From the NCBI GenBank assembly GCA_002127415.1, contig MWJR01000249.1, forward strand, positions 1-5,005: a DNA stretch of 5,005 nucleotides, read 5' to 3'. Positions 1-5,005 of the stretch are shown here, in pieces. Positions within the stretch are counted from its first letter, which is position 1. Every line of letters starts with the position of its first letter. The position numbers and the translations under genes were made by a program. The notes beneath the pieces are model-generated. The model did no database searches and was not told the DNA's origin. It saw only the letters and a list, made by a program, of their open reading frames with translations. The DNA is from Calditrichaeota bacterium AABM5.125.24 (GTDB lineage: Bacteria; Electryoneota; AABM5-125-24; Hatepunaeales; Hatepunaeaceae).

Positions 1-15
1 TTCTTGTTTCGTCAT
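1..15 (-). CDS. Possible start of a further leftward gene (partial)
   Basis: Only the first five codons (M-T-K-Q-E) lie in the window, so function cannot be judged. The ATG at 15..13 overlaps the TGA stop (14..12) of the 86-aa leftward gene in a four-base ATGA arrangement, which is typical of translationally coupled phage genes. A weak purine-rich stretch (AGGGA) lies about 11 bases upstream. The overlap is directly visible; that a real gene follows is inference. Confidence 0.35.
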
Positions 16-272
16 GAGTTCGTTTCCCTAATAGCGGGTGTTAAACCCTTGATTAGATTGTCTTTACTGATGTTTAACTCTGACAGTTTACCGTGGCTTA
101 TGGATTGCCAGAGGTCTAACTCTTCGTTGTATCGGGTCTCCTGATGCACGATCCCTCGAATTATCCGGAATCGCATAAGAACACCGTTCGAAAGTTTCTT
201 AAGCAGGTGTCCCTGATCATCGAATTGGTAACCTTGGGATTCAGCCCAGCTGATAAAATGATCTCGCGTCAT
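12..272 (-). CDS. Small phage protein of unknown function, 86 aa
   Basis: The product is 86 aa with no signal peptide or membrane segment. The N-terminal part (MTRDHFISWAESQGYQ) looks like an amphipathic helix. It is followed by a short basic, beta-like stretch (about residues 29-40, including RFRIIRG) and a polar C-terminus. I have an impression that small conserved phage proteins share this general shape, but I know no experimental function. Start choice is well supported: AGGAG on the minus strand (plus positions 279..283) sits six bases before the ATG at 272..270. It reads opposite to the terminase cassette and its stop overlaps a possible next leftward gene, so it is probably the first gene of a leftward operon. 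The plus-strand reading over the same bases has no comparable ribosome site. Confidence 0.78.
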   Translation of the reverse strand: MTRDHFISWAESQGYQFDDQGHLLKKLSNGVLMRFRIIRGIVHQETRYNEELDLWQSISHGKLSELNISKDNLIKGLTPAIRETNS

Positions 273-374
273 GATAATCTCCTGTTCTTACTTGGATTAG
301 GCTTAATAATTGCCGTTCCAACAGTGCAGTTTATGTGATTGAAAGTCAAGGCAAATGATTATAAATGTGACGTA
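273..374. promoter_or_regulatory. Divergent intergenic region between leftward and rightward genes
   Basis: This AT-rich stretch separates the leftward 86-aa gene from the rightward terminase, so promoters for both directions would be expected in or near it. For the rightward direction the best pair is TTGAAA (339..344) and TATAAA (360..365), but the spacer is only 15 bases, shorter than the usual 16-18. For the leftward direction TTGACT (349..344 on the minus strand) is a good -35 hexamer, but the hexamer 17 bases on (CACTGT) is a poor -10. The two -35 candidates overlap because the sequence is a small inverted repeat, TTGA-AAG-TCAA (339..349), which might also be an operator half. All promoter calls here are by eye and uncertain. 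Confidence 0.3.
279..283 (-). promoter_or_regulatory. Shine-Dalgarno site of the 86-aa leftward gene
   Basis: The minus strand reads AGGAG six bases before the ATG at 272. This near-perfect site decides that the coding strand here is the minus strand, in competition with a plus-strand frame (144..338) that has no such site. Confidence 0.75.
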
Positions 375-1928
375 ATGAAGGTGAAAAAGAAGAAAGATTT
401 ATCGGCATTATCGCAGCGCGATGAGAAGACGCTTTTCAGGATTCTGACCGATCCCGTGAAGTGGGGCGAACTGTTTCTACACAACCGGAACGGCAGTTCA
501 CGTCGCTTCTGGGATCACCAGAAGGAGGATCTGCGCTGCCGGTCGAAGAATATCATTCACCAGGACGGACGGGATGTGGGCAAGTCGGTCTGCATCGTCA
601 CAGACCTGTTGCACTATGCTTTCACAACCAAGGGTGGCAGCGGATTAGTGGCTGCTCCGCACCAAGGACATTTGGATACTCTGATCGATGAGTTTGAGTT
701 TCAACTGGGAGAGAATCCCGATCTGATGTCGGCGATAGCGATCAATAAGTCAGGTCATGTGGCGATCATCCGCAAACCCTATTTCAAAGCCCAGTTCATA
801 TCGGGAACAGTTCTTTACTTCCGACCGGGCGGGGACTACGGTAAAGCGTTCCGTTCACTGCACGTCGACCGGGTATGGGTGGACGAAGCTGCCTGGCTTC
901 CAGAACAAGCCTGGCGGGCGGTCAGGCAGTGTCTAAATGCCGGAGGGCGATTCAGGTTATACTCAAATCCAAACGGGCTGCGGGATACGACTTATTACCG
1001 GTTAACGAAAGAAAAGAAGCGTTGGAAGTCATTCCGTTGGCCGTCATCTCTCAACCCTAACTGGACGGAGGAACGCGAACAGGAGCTGGCGGACTTCTAC
1101 GGCGGGCGGGATACTCCGGGCTTTCAGCATGAAGTGCTGGGCGAGCATGGACGACCGTCCTATGGCGCGTTCAACCACGAGCAGTTCAAGCTGTGTCAGA
1201 AGGTTTATGATGGTTACCGAGCTGTTCGTATCCCCGGCGAGGAGCTTTCCGATTGCGACTCCGAAGAGGAGGTCCGGGATCGATTAGACCTGCTGATGTG
1301 CCTGGCGCCGGAGGACGGACTGTTCTGGGTCGGTGCAGATACCGGATATACAAACGATCCATCCGAAGTAACGGTCTGGCGTGAAGACGAGGATGGAGTG
1401 TTGAGGCTGGTGTTTCGCCTGCGTGCCGAACATGTGGCTTATCCTGCACTGGCGGAAGCCATTGCGTTGATCGACCGTTACTACAACCCGCGCGGGATCG
1501 GGATCGACAACGGCGGCAACGGGCTGTCGGTGGTTCAGGATTTGAAGAATCTGGACAAGTTCCGCGGGCAGGACTTCGAGACGAAGGTGCGTGGCTTCGA
1601 CTTCGGTGGGGCGACGGTTATCGGTTATGATGATGACACCAAGCCGGTCCGCAAGCGGACGAAGGAATATATGACCGCCCTGATCAACCGGGCGCTTGCA
1701 AAGCGTAAGGCAATCTTCCCCATCGATGACATCGACATCGAGAACGAGTTTACCACGCACACTTACACTTTGCAGAACGGACGTGTGGTGTATTCAAAGG
1801 GCAACGATCACATCGTGGACTCGACTCGCTGTGCTTTCCTGCGGCGGGAAATGGAGAAGCTGGAAGGGCTCGATCCACACTATGAAGAAGTCTACGTCGC
1901 GCCCATGGCGACGAATCCCATTTTCTGA
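375..1928 (+). CDS. terL: Phage terminase large subunit (packaging ATPase and nuclease)
   Basis: The 517-aa product is the motor that pumps phage DNA into the prohead through the portal and cuts the concatemer. The N-terminal ATPase has a terminase-type Walker A at residues 64-71 (DGRDVGKS, Lys70), Walker B at 166-171 (RVWVDE, Asp170 and catalytic Glu171) and a coupling motif S-N-P at 197-199. The C-terminal RNase H-like nuclease shows acidic clusters at Asp322 (GADTGYTNDPS), Asp378 (GIGIDNGGNG) and Asp478/Asp482 (NDHIVDSTRC). Length is normal for the family and both catalytic centres look intact. An acidic linker (about residues 288-305) joins the domains. The start is uncertain: an in-frame stop ends at 338, leaving TTG at 339 (529 aa) or ATG at 375; neither has an SD. 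I prefer ATG 375. No small terminase gene is visible nearby. The family call is secure; the exact start is not. Confidence 0.95.
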   Translation: MKVKKKKDLSALSQRDEKTLFRILTDPVKWGELFLHNRNGSSRRFWDHQKEDLRCRSKNIIHQDGRDVGKSVCIVTDLLHYAFTTKGGSGLVAAPHQGHLDTLIDEFEFQLGENPDLMSAIAINKSGHVAIIRKPYFKAQFISGTVLYFRPGGDYGKAFRSLHVDRVWVDEAAWLPEQAWRAVRQCLNAGGRFRLYSNPNGLRDTTYYRLTKEKKRWKSFRWPSSLNPNWTEEREQELADFYGGRDTPGFQHEVLGEHGRPSYGAFNHEQFKLCQKVYDGYRAVRIPGEELSDCDSEEEVRDRLDLLMCLAPEDGLFWVGADTGYTNDPSEVTVWREDEDGVLRLVFRLRAEHVAYPALAEAIALIDRYYNPRGIGIDNGGNGLSVVQDLKNLDKFRGQDFETKVRGFDFGGATVIGYDDDTKPVRKRTKEYMTALINRALAKRKAIFPIDDIDIENEFTTHTYTLQNGRVVYSKGNDHIVDSTRCAFLRREMEKLEGLDPHYEEVYVAPMATNPIF

Positions 1929-1939
1929 AAGGATATTAA

Positions 1940-2305
1940 ATGGCAAACAAAATCATCAACACACATTTCAGCGACCGTGAGATGGACTGCCATTGCGGCT
2001 GCCAGAAGACGGTCTCGTCGGAGCTGCTGGTGCGTCTGGAGGCGCTGCGGCGCATGCTCGACCGACCGCTGTCGGTTACCTCCGGAGCCCGGTGTGAAAC
2101 TCACAACCGCGAGAGCGGCGGAAAACCCGGCTCATGGCATCTGAAAGGGCTGGCAGTGGATATCTCCTGCGTTGACAGCGAGTTTCGCGGGGAGATCATT
2201 CGCCTGGCGGGAATGCTGGGCTTTAATGGAATCGGGGTGGCGAAAGTCTTTATCCATCTCGATCTGCGACCAGAGGAAGAGAAACGCTGCTTCCTCTACG
2301 ATTAA
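1940..2305 (+). CDS. Peptidase M15 family zinc D,D-carboxypeptidase/endopeptidase (endolysin-like)
   Basis: The 121-aa product matches the single-domain phage M15A peptidases (Peptidase_M15_3 type), which hydrolyse peptide bonds in peptidoglycan. Zinc ligands are visible in the expected order: His67 and Asp74 in SWHLKGLAVDI, and His106 in VFIHLD; Asp108 follows in the H-x-D motif. The family's SGARCETHN block is at residues 48-56. The N-terminus has a Cys-rich MDCHCGC stretch (Cys17, 19, 21), as in many phage members. There is no signal peptide, membrane anchor or separate wall-binding domain, so export would need a holin, or delivery on the virion. AAAGGA (1928..1933) overlaps the terminase stop and sits six bases before the ATG, implying coupling to the terminase gene. 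It could be the lysis enzyme or a virion-associated wall-cutting enzyme; the sequence cannot separate these. Confidence 0.92.
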   Translation: MANKIINTHFSDREMDCHCGCQKTVSSELLVRLEALRRMLDRPLSVTSGARCETHNRESGGKPGSWHLKGLAVDISCVDSEFRGEIIRLAGMLGFNGIGVAKVFIHLDLRPEEEKRCFLYD

Positions 2306-2324
2306 ACTAAACGAGGGAAGAATA

Positions 2325-2609
2325 ATGGTGGAAGAACTTCAACCCACGATCTGCGTCCCTGCCGATGGCAATGAGCGGACGGTGTGGGTGGTCGATGAGA
2401 ACGGCGAGCGGATCAATTTCTTCAATATCATCCGCTATCCATCTGGGACAATAGTGTTGCTTCAACAGAACGTCCGCGTGGATTTCTGGAAGGAAGATCA
2501 GCAGGAGACTTATCAGCTTCCCTGCCTAGCGACGATGCTCGTTTTCGCGCCGGGCTCTAAGGACAAACCTGAATCTGCGGAAGTCGTTACCGGACCGGAG
2601 TCGTCGTGA
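2325..2609 (+). CDS. Phage protein of unknown function, 94 aa
   Basis: I do not recognise this family. The protein is acidic and looks mostly beta: alternating hydrophobic strands at about residues 19-24 (TVWVVD), 29-38, 41-54 (GTIVLLQQNVRVDF) and 63-75, then a polar acidic tail (residues 77-94, Pro/Glu/Ser-rich) that is probably disordered. No transmembrane helix or signal peptide is seen. The start is supported by GAGG (2313..2316) eight bases before the ATG. The same frame stays open back to about 2172, but that part lies inside the M15 peptidase gene and has no ribosome site, so I leave it out. It is 19 bases after the peptidase gene and overlaps the nucleotidase gene by four bases, so it is expressed with them. 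A small structural or head-related role is possible but is only inference from position. Confidence 0.8.
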   Translation: MVEELQPTICVPADGNERTVWVVDENGERINFFNIIRYPSGTIVLLQQNVRVDFWKEDQQETYQLPCLATMLVFAPGSKDKPESAEVVTGPESS

Positions 2610-3145
2610 TTTTATACTTGGACCTTGACGGGGTTTGCGTTGGTTTCGTAGAGGCTGCATGCCGGGTGCATGGGCGCGATTTCGACGAGGGGAGTTGGCC
2701 GGCGGGCGAATACGATATCACCAAGGTGCTGGGCATCGGCGATGAGGAGTTCTGGGAAGTTATCCACCGTCAGGGCGTGGAATTCTGGCGCGGACTTGAG
2801 GCGTACCCTTGGTTTGAGAGGCTCTACACCGAACTCCAGCGATTGGGACGCGTTTACTTCGTCACCTCGCCGACGGACAGCTCTCATAGCGCAGCGGGAA
2901 AGATGCTGTGGCTTAAAGACAGGTTTGGCAAGGGTTTCAGGGATTTCACCATCACCCGATGCAAGTATCTGATGAGCGCGTCTCGATGTATTCTTATCGA
3001 TGACTCGGATCACAACATCGAAGCCTTCGAAAGACACGGTCAGGGTAAGGGGATTCTGTTCCCGCAGAGGTGGAACTCTGCTTATGAACATATCAACGGC
3101 GACCGGGTTGACTGGGTCATGGACAGGATTCAACGACTCAAATAA
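2606..3145 (+). CDS. HAD-superfamily 5'(3')-deoxyribonucleotidase-like phosphatase (NT5C type)
   Basis: The 179-aa product carries all four HAD motifs. Motif I is DLDG at residues 6-9 (nucleophile Asp6, acid/base Asp8), motif II is VTSP at 86-89 (Thr87), the motif III lysine is Lys99 in a GKMLWLK stretch, and motif IV is ILIDDSD at 129-135 (Asp132, Asp133). The cap inserted after motif I, the 'YPWFERL' and 'LFPQRWN' blocks and the length fit the phage branch of the NT5C nucleotidases, which remove phosphate from (deoxy)nucleoside monophosphates using magnesium. The substrate is not readable from sequence; tuning of the nucleotide pool is inference. The GTG start overlaps the previous stop (GTGA), with GGAG (2597..2600) five bases upstream, and puts motif I at the very N-terminus as usual. 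Its last 15 codons recur in degraded form at 3535..3579. Confidence 0.9.
   Translation: MILYLDLDGVCVGFVEAACRVHGRDFDEGSWPAGEYDITKVLGIGDEEFWEVIHRQGVEFWRGLEAYPWFERLYTELQRLGRVYFVTSPTDSSHSAAGKMLWLKDRFGKGFRDFTITRCKYLMSASRCILIDDSDHNIEAFERHGQGKGILFPQRWNSAYEHINGDRVDWVMDRIQRLK
3098..3142 (+). repeat. Direct repeat copy A (end of nucleotidase gene)
   Basis: These are the final 15 codons before the nucleotidase stop (GDRVDWVMDRIQRLK). A gap-free partner lies 437 bases downstream at 3535..3579. By hand count 35 of 45 bases match, and nine of the ten differences are transitions. The pair flanks the 114-aa gene. Confidence 0.75.
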
Positions 3146-3184
3146 TCTTCGAAACATTCAGAAAGACGAGCAGAGGATGATACA

Positions 3185-3529
3185 ATGGACAGAACTATTA
3201 TTGACATGGACGGTCAGAGCGACATGCCCATCTCGGAAGCCGCTCTGGAACGGCTGGGTGACAATTCCATTGTCGATGACTTGCACCGGCACAGCAAATT
3301 GGTGGCGCCCGACGGGTCGTCTGATCCTGCGCTGCATATCAACAACGCCGGGAAGACATGCGGTCTAAAACTGCCAATCGAGACCACTTTGGCTTGCAAT
3401 GTCGATTACGAGATCGGTGACTTGTTCATCTATCACGTTGTTGCGCAGGGAAAATACTACCTCGCCTTCAAGAATGCGGATGGAAGCGCCAAGGCGGCGT
3501 TGATGAACAATGATCTAACCTTAACCTGA
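3185..3529 (+). CDS. Phage protein of unknown function, 114 aa, between direct repeats
   Basis: I do not recognise the family. The first half is polar and acidic (residues 1-55, with a short helix-like part at 16-26); the second half looks beta-rich and compact (about residues 58-114, including DLFIYHVV at 79-86 and KYYLAFKNADG at 90-100). There is no signal peptide or membrane helix. AGAGGA (3172..3177) lies seven bases before the ATG. Residues 5-10 (IIDMDG) resemble HAD motif I in both spacing and N-terminal position, yet no other HAD motif is present, so it is not a working phosphatase. The gene lies between the nucleotidase and a degraded copy of the nucleotidase's 3' end, so it may be an inserted cargo gene or a replacement of a second nucleotidase. 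A minor head or decoration role is possible from position only. Confidence 0.78.
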   Translation: MDRTIIDMDGQSDMPISEAALERLGDNSIVDDLHRHSKLVAPDGSSDPALHINNAGKTCGLKLPIETTLACNVDYEIGDLFIYHVVAQGKYYLAFKNADGSAKAALMNNDLTLT

Positions 3530-3534
3530 AATAT

Positions 3535-3594
3535 GGCGATCGGGTGGGTTGGGTTATAGGCAGGATTCGGCAACTCAAAAGCGGACAGGTATAA
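3535..3594 (+). pseudogene. Remnant of a second nucleotidase 3' end (direct repeat copy B)
   Basis: The frame starting at 3535 reads GDRVGWVIGRIRQLK, then SGQV and a TAA stop at 3592..3594. The first 15 codons align without gaps to the last 15 codons of the nucleotidase at 3098..3142: 35/45 bases and 10/15 residues are identical by hand count. Differences comprise three synonymous codons and five amino-acid changes. The frame is closed upstream by a TGA at 3511..3513 and has no credible start or ribosome site of its own, so it is a gene fragment rather than a gene. Its TAA overlaps the portal ATG as TAATG. It most likely descends from a nucleotidase gene that once ended at the portal start. 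Confidence 0.65.
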
Positions 3595-5005
3595 TGAAGA
3601 CCGATACGAAAACACCCCCATCGCGGGGAGATGAGGTTGAAAACTTGGGGGCGATCAATGCGATTGTGGTCGATCCCGAAATCATGGGCACTGCAGCGAA
3701 CATCGCTTCCGGTGTTTTCAGCTCCGAGTATGAGATTAAGGGTATTCCCTCCGACTGGAAGGAACGGGCACGCAAGGCATGGGAATATTATTGCGAAGAA
3801 CCGATCGTATCCAACACCATCAATACCTGGCGGACGTTCGCCATTGGTGACCAGGTGAAGATCACCTCAGATGATGAGTCGGTGCGAAGTGAGGGCACGC
3901 AGTTGTTCAATACGCTCAATGTGAATCGCTTCCTCAAGGACATGATCCTGCAGTTATTGGTGAAGGGTGAGTGCATCGGTTATAAGCGTTATGGCTCGAA
4001 TGGGAAAGCCTCCAAGGGCGAGCATAACGATATCGTCAAATTGACTTGCATTAATCCACCCTCCGTCGATTTCGAATTTGAGGGGGGAGAATTGATCAAG
4101 GCGATTCAGAAGCCGGAAACCGAAAGCGGCTCCACCGGCGATGAAATTGAACTCCCACTCGATCAGCTTATTCACCGCAAATGGAATGCACCCCAGTTCT
4201 CGGCACGAGGCAACTCGATGGTGACACCGGCGTTCGAGTCAATTGAACTCTTGCGTGACTATCGCCGAGCGCAGCGTGCTATTGCCAAGCGCTGGACGAC
4301 TCCCCTGCGGTTTATACTCGTCGGCGGGAAATACGGCGACAAGGTGATTATGCCGACCCAGAAGATGATTTCGACCATCCGCGATCAGATCAATAAGATG
4401 GATTTGAAGTCGGGTCTGGTCGTGCCGTTCTATGTACGAGCAGAGACTTATGGCACAGAGGGGCAGGTCTTAAACACCGAAGACAAGGTCAAGGAGGTCA
4501 AAGAGGACATCATCGTCGCCCTCGGCGTGGCGAAATCCCTCGTCACAGGAGATGGACCGAACTTCGCAACCGCCTCCATCGCCTTCCAGAAGATGGTAAT
4601 CATGCTGAAGGAGATCAAGCAGGTCGCACGCGAGATACTCGACTGGATTTTCGACGACTGGAAGGAGATGAAAGGCTATACCGAGAAGAAAATCCAATAC
4701 ATCTTCTCCGATGTTGACCTGACCAACGAGATCGAAGTCAAGAAACTGCTGATCGAACTTTACGACCGCAACCTGATTTCCAAGAACACTATCCAGACCA
4801 AGATGGACTTAAATCCCGATGTCGAAAAGTCTAATCGCACGAAAGAGGGTACACTGATTGACATGTCGTGGGACATCAAGGATATCGTTTCGCTGGTTCA
4901 GATGGGAGTCATGTCTGTACAGACAGCGCAGGAGATGCTGGGGCTCGACCAGGTAAAGGAGTCCTCTCGCGTCGAAAAGCAGGAGAAGTCAGAAGCCGAG
5001 GATTC
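3594..5005 (+). CDS. Phage portal protein (partial, C-terminus beyond window)
   Basis: The window holds 470 codons plus two bases of an open frame without a stop. Portal proteins form the dodecameric ring at one capsid vertex through which DNA enters and leaves, and they dock the terminase. Visible family-like blocks are: an N-terminal region with residues 69-81 (EPIVSNTINTWRT); the wing/stem blocks at 193-210 (IHRKWNAPQFSARGNSMV) and 214-240 (FESIELLRDYRRAQRAI onward to TTPLRF); the segment at 311-331 containing AKSLVTGDGPNFATAS; and a helical part from about 336 (MLKEIKQVAREILDW). The tail (440-470) is charged and helix-like. The start ATG has AGG (3587..3589) only four bases upstream, a weak, close site that may rely on coupling to the frame ending TAATG. 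The call rests on these motifs and on terminase context; the exact portal subfamily is not determined. Confidence 0.88.
   Translation, partial: MKTDTKTPPSRGDEVENLGAINAIVVDPEIMGTAANIASGVFSSEYEIKGIPSDWKERARKAWEYYCEEPIVSNTINTWRTFAIGDQVKITSDDESVRSEGTQLFNTLNVNRFLKDMILQLLVKGECIGYKRYGSNGKASKGEHNDIVKLTCINPPSVDFEFEGGELIKAIQKPETESGSTGDEIELPLDQLIHRKWNAPQFSARGNSMVTPAFESIELLRDYRRAQRAIAKRWTTPLRFILVGGKYGDKVIMPTQKMISTIRDQINKMDLKSGLVVPFYVRAETYGTEGQVLNTEDKVKEVKEDIIVALGVAKSLVTGDGPNFATASIAFQKMVIMLKEIKQVAREILDWIFDDWKEMKGYTEKKIQYIFSDVDLTNEIEVKKLLIELYDRNLISKNTIQTKMDLNPDVEKSNRTKEGTLIDMSWDIKDIVSLVQMGVMSVQTAQEMLGLDQVKESSRVEKQEKSEAED
4912..4925. repeat. 14-base perfect palindrome inside the portal gene
   Basis: TGTCTGTACAGACA reads the same on both strands and lies within the codons for M-S-V-Q-T. 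A palindrome of this length is expected about 0.3 times by chance in 5 kb of random sequence, so it may mean nothing. Confidence 0.3.

Noticed and set aside
144..338. Plus-strand 64-codon frame with a hydrophobic C-terminus, holin-like at first glance
   Set aside because: It overlaps the leftward 86-aa gene, which has a near-perfect SD, while this frame has none; the hydrophobic stretch comes from AT-rich intergenic sequence.
522..529. Strong SD-like AAGGAGGA inside the terminase gene
   Set aside because: No suitable start codon lies 5-12 bases downstream, and the bases fall within terminase coding sequence.
1284..1760. Minus-strand open frame (158 codons) inside the terminase
   Set aside because: The opposite strand encodes the conserved nuclease domain of the terminase, and the frame has no neighbour on its strand.
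2172..2324. N-terminal extension of the 94-aa protein into the peptidase gene
   Set aside because: The extension has shadow-like composition, overlaps the M15 catalytic region, and lacks an SD; the ATG at 2325 has a good one.
2612..3157. Long minus-strand open frame (181 codons) opposite the nucleotidase
   Set aside because: It is antisense to a gene with all HAD motifs; its protein shows no recognisable family and it runs against the operon. It is a by-product of codon bias.
4491..4498. Perfect SD octamer AAGGAGGT inside the portal gene
   Set aside because: No ATG, GTG or TTG follows at a usable distance; the bases encode K-E-V of the portal.
1..5005. CRISPR arrays, tRNA or rRNA genes, insertion sequences, toxin-antitoxin pairs, strong terminators
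   Set aside because: I looked for these by eye on both strands and saw no regularly spaced repeats, cloverleaf-like sequence, transposase motifs, or hairpin followed by a T-run.

Overview
The window is a piece of a tailed double-stranded DNA bacteriophage (Caudoviricetes) or prophage genome. It carries the DNA-packaging and portal module: a complete large terminase subunit, then four small genes, then the first 470 codons of a portal protein that runs off the right edge. Genes are densely packed, most have clear Shine-Dalgarno sites, and no host housekeeping gene, tRNA or integrase is visible. The host cannot be named from this sequence; the SD usage only says bacterial.

Layout. On the far left, one small leftward gene (12..272, 86 aa, unknown function) ends in a 4-base ATGA overlap with a possible next leftward gene that is cut off by the window. 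A divergent intergenic stretch of about 100 bases (273..374) follows. From there everything reads rightward: large terminase (375..1928), M15-type zinc D,D-peptidase (1940..2305), a 94-aa protein of unknown function (2325..2609), a HAD-superfamily deoxynucleotidase-like phosphatase (2606..3145, GTGA overlap with the gene before), a 114-aa protein of unknown function (3185..3529), and the portal protein (3594 to beyond the end). No terminator is apparent between the rightward genes, so they probably form one late transcription unit.

How the genes work together. Terminase and portal form the packaging motor on the prohead: the terminase cuts and translocates DNA through the portal ring. The M15 peptidase probably cleaves cell-wall peptide, either at lysis or on the virion. 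The HAD phosphatase probably acts on nucleotides. Both are accessory genes sitting between terminase and portal, which in many phages lie next to each other.

Most interesting signal. The 64-base gap before the portal gene holds a degenerate but codon-aligned copy of the last 15 codons of the nucleotidase gene (3535..3579 against 3098..3142; 35/45 bases identical by hand count, no gaps, nine of ten differences are transitions). The copy's reading frame ends in a TAATG overlap with the portal start. The unknown 114-aa gene therefore lies between imperfect direct repeats, and it also begins with a HAD motif-I-like stretch (IIDMDG). This suggests that a second nucleotidase copy was gutted, or that a cargo gene was inserted with partial duplication, between an ancestral nucleotidase-portal pair. 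I did not see a clearly new defence or mobile system in this window.
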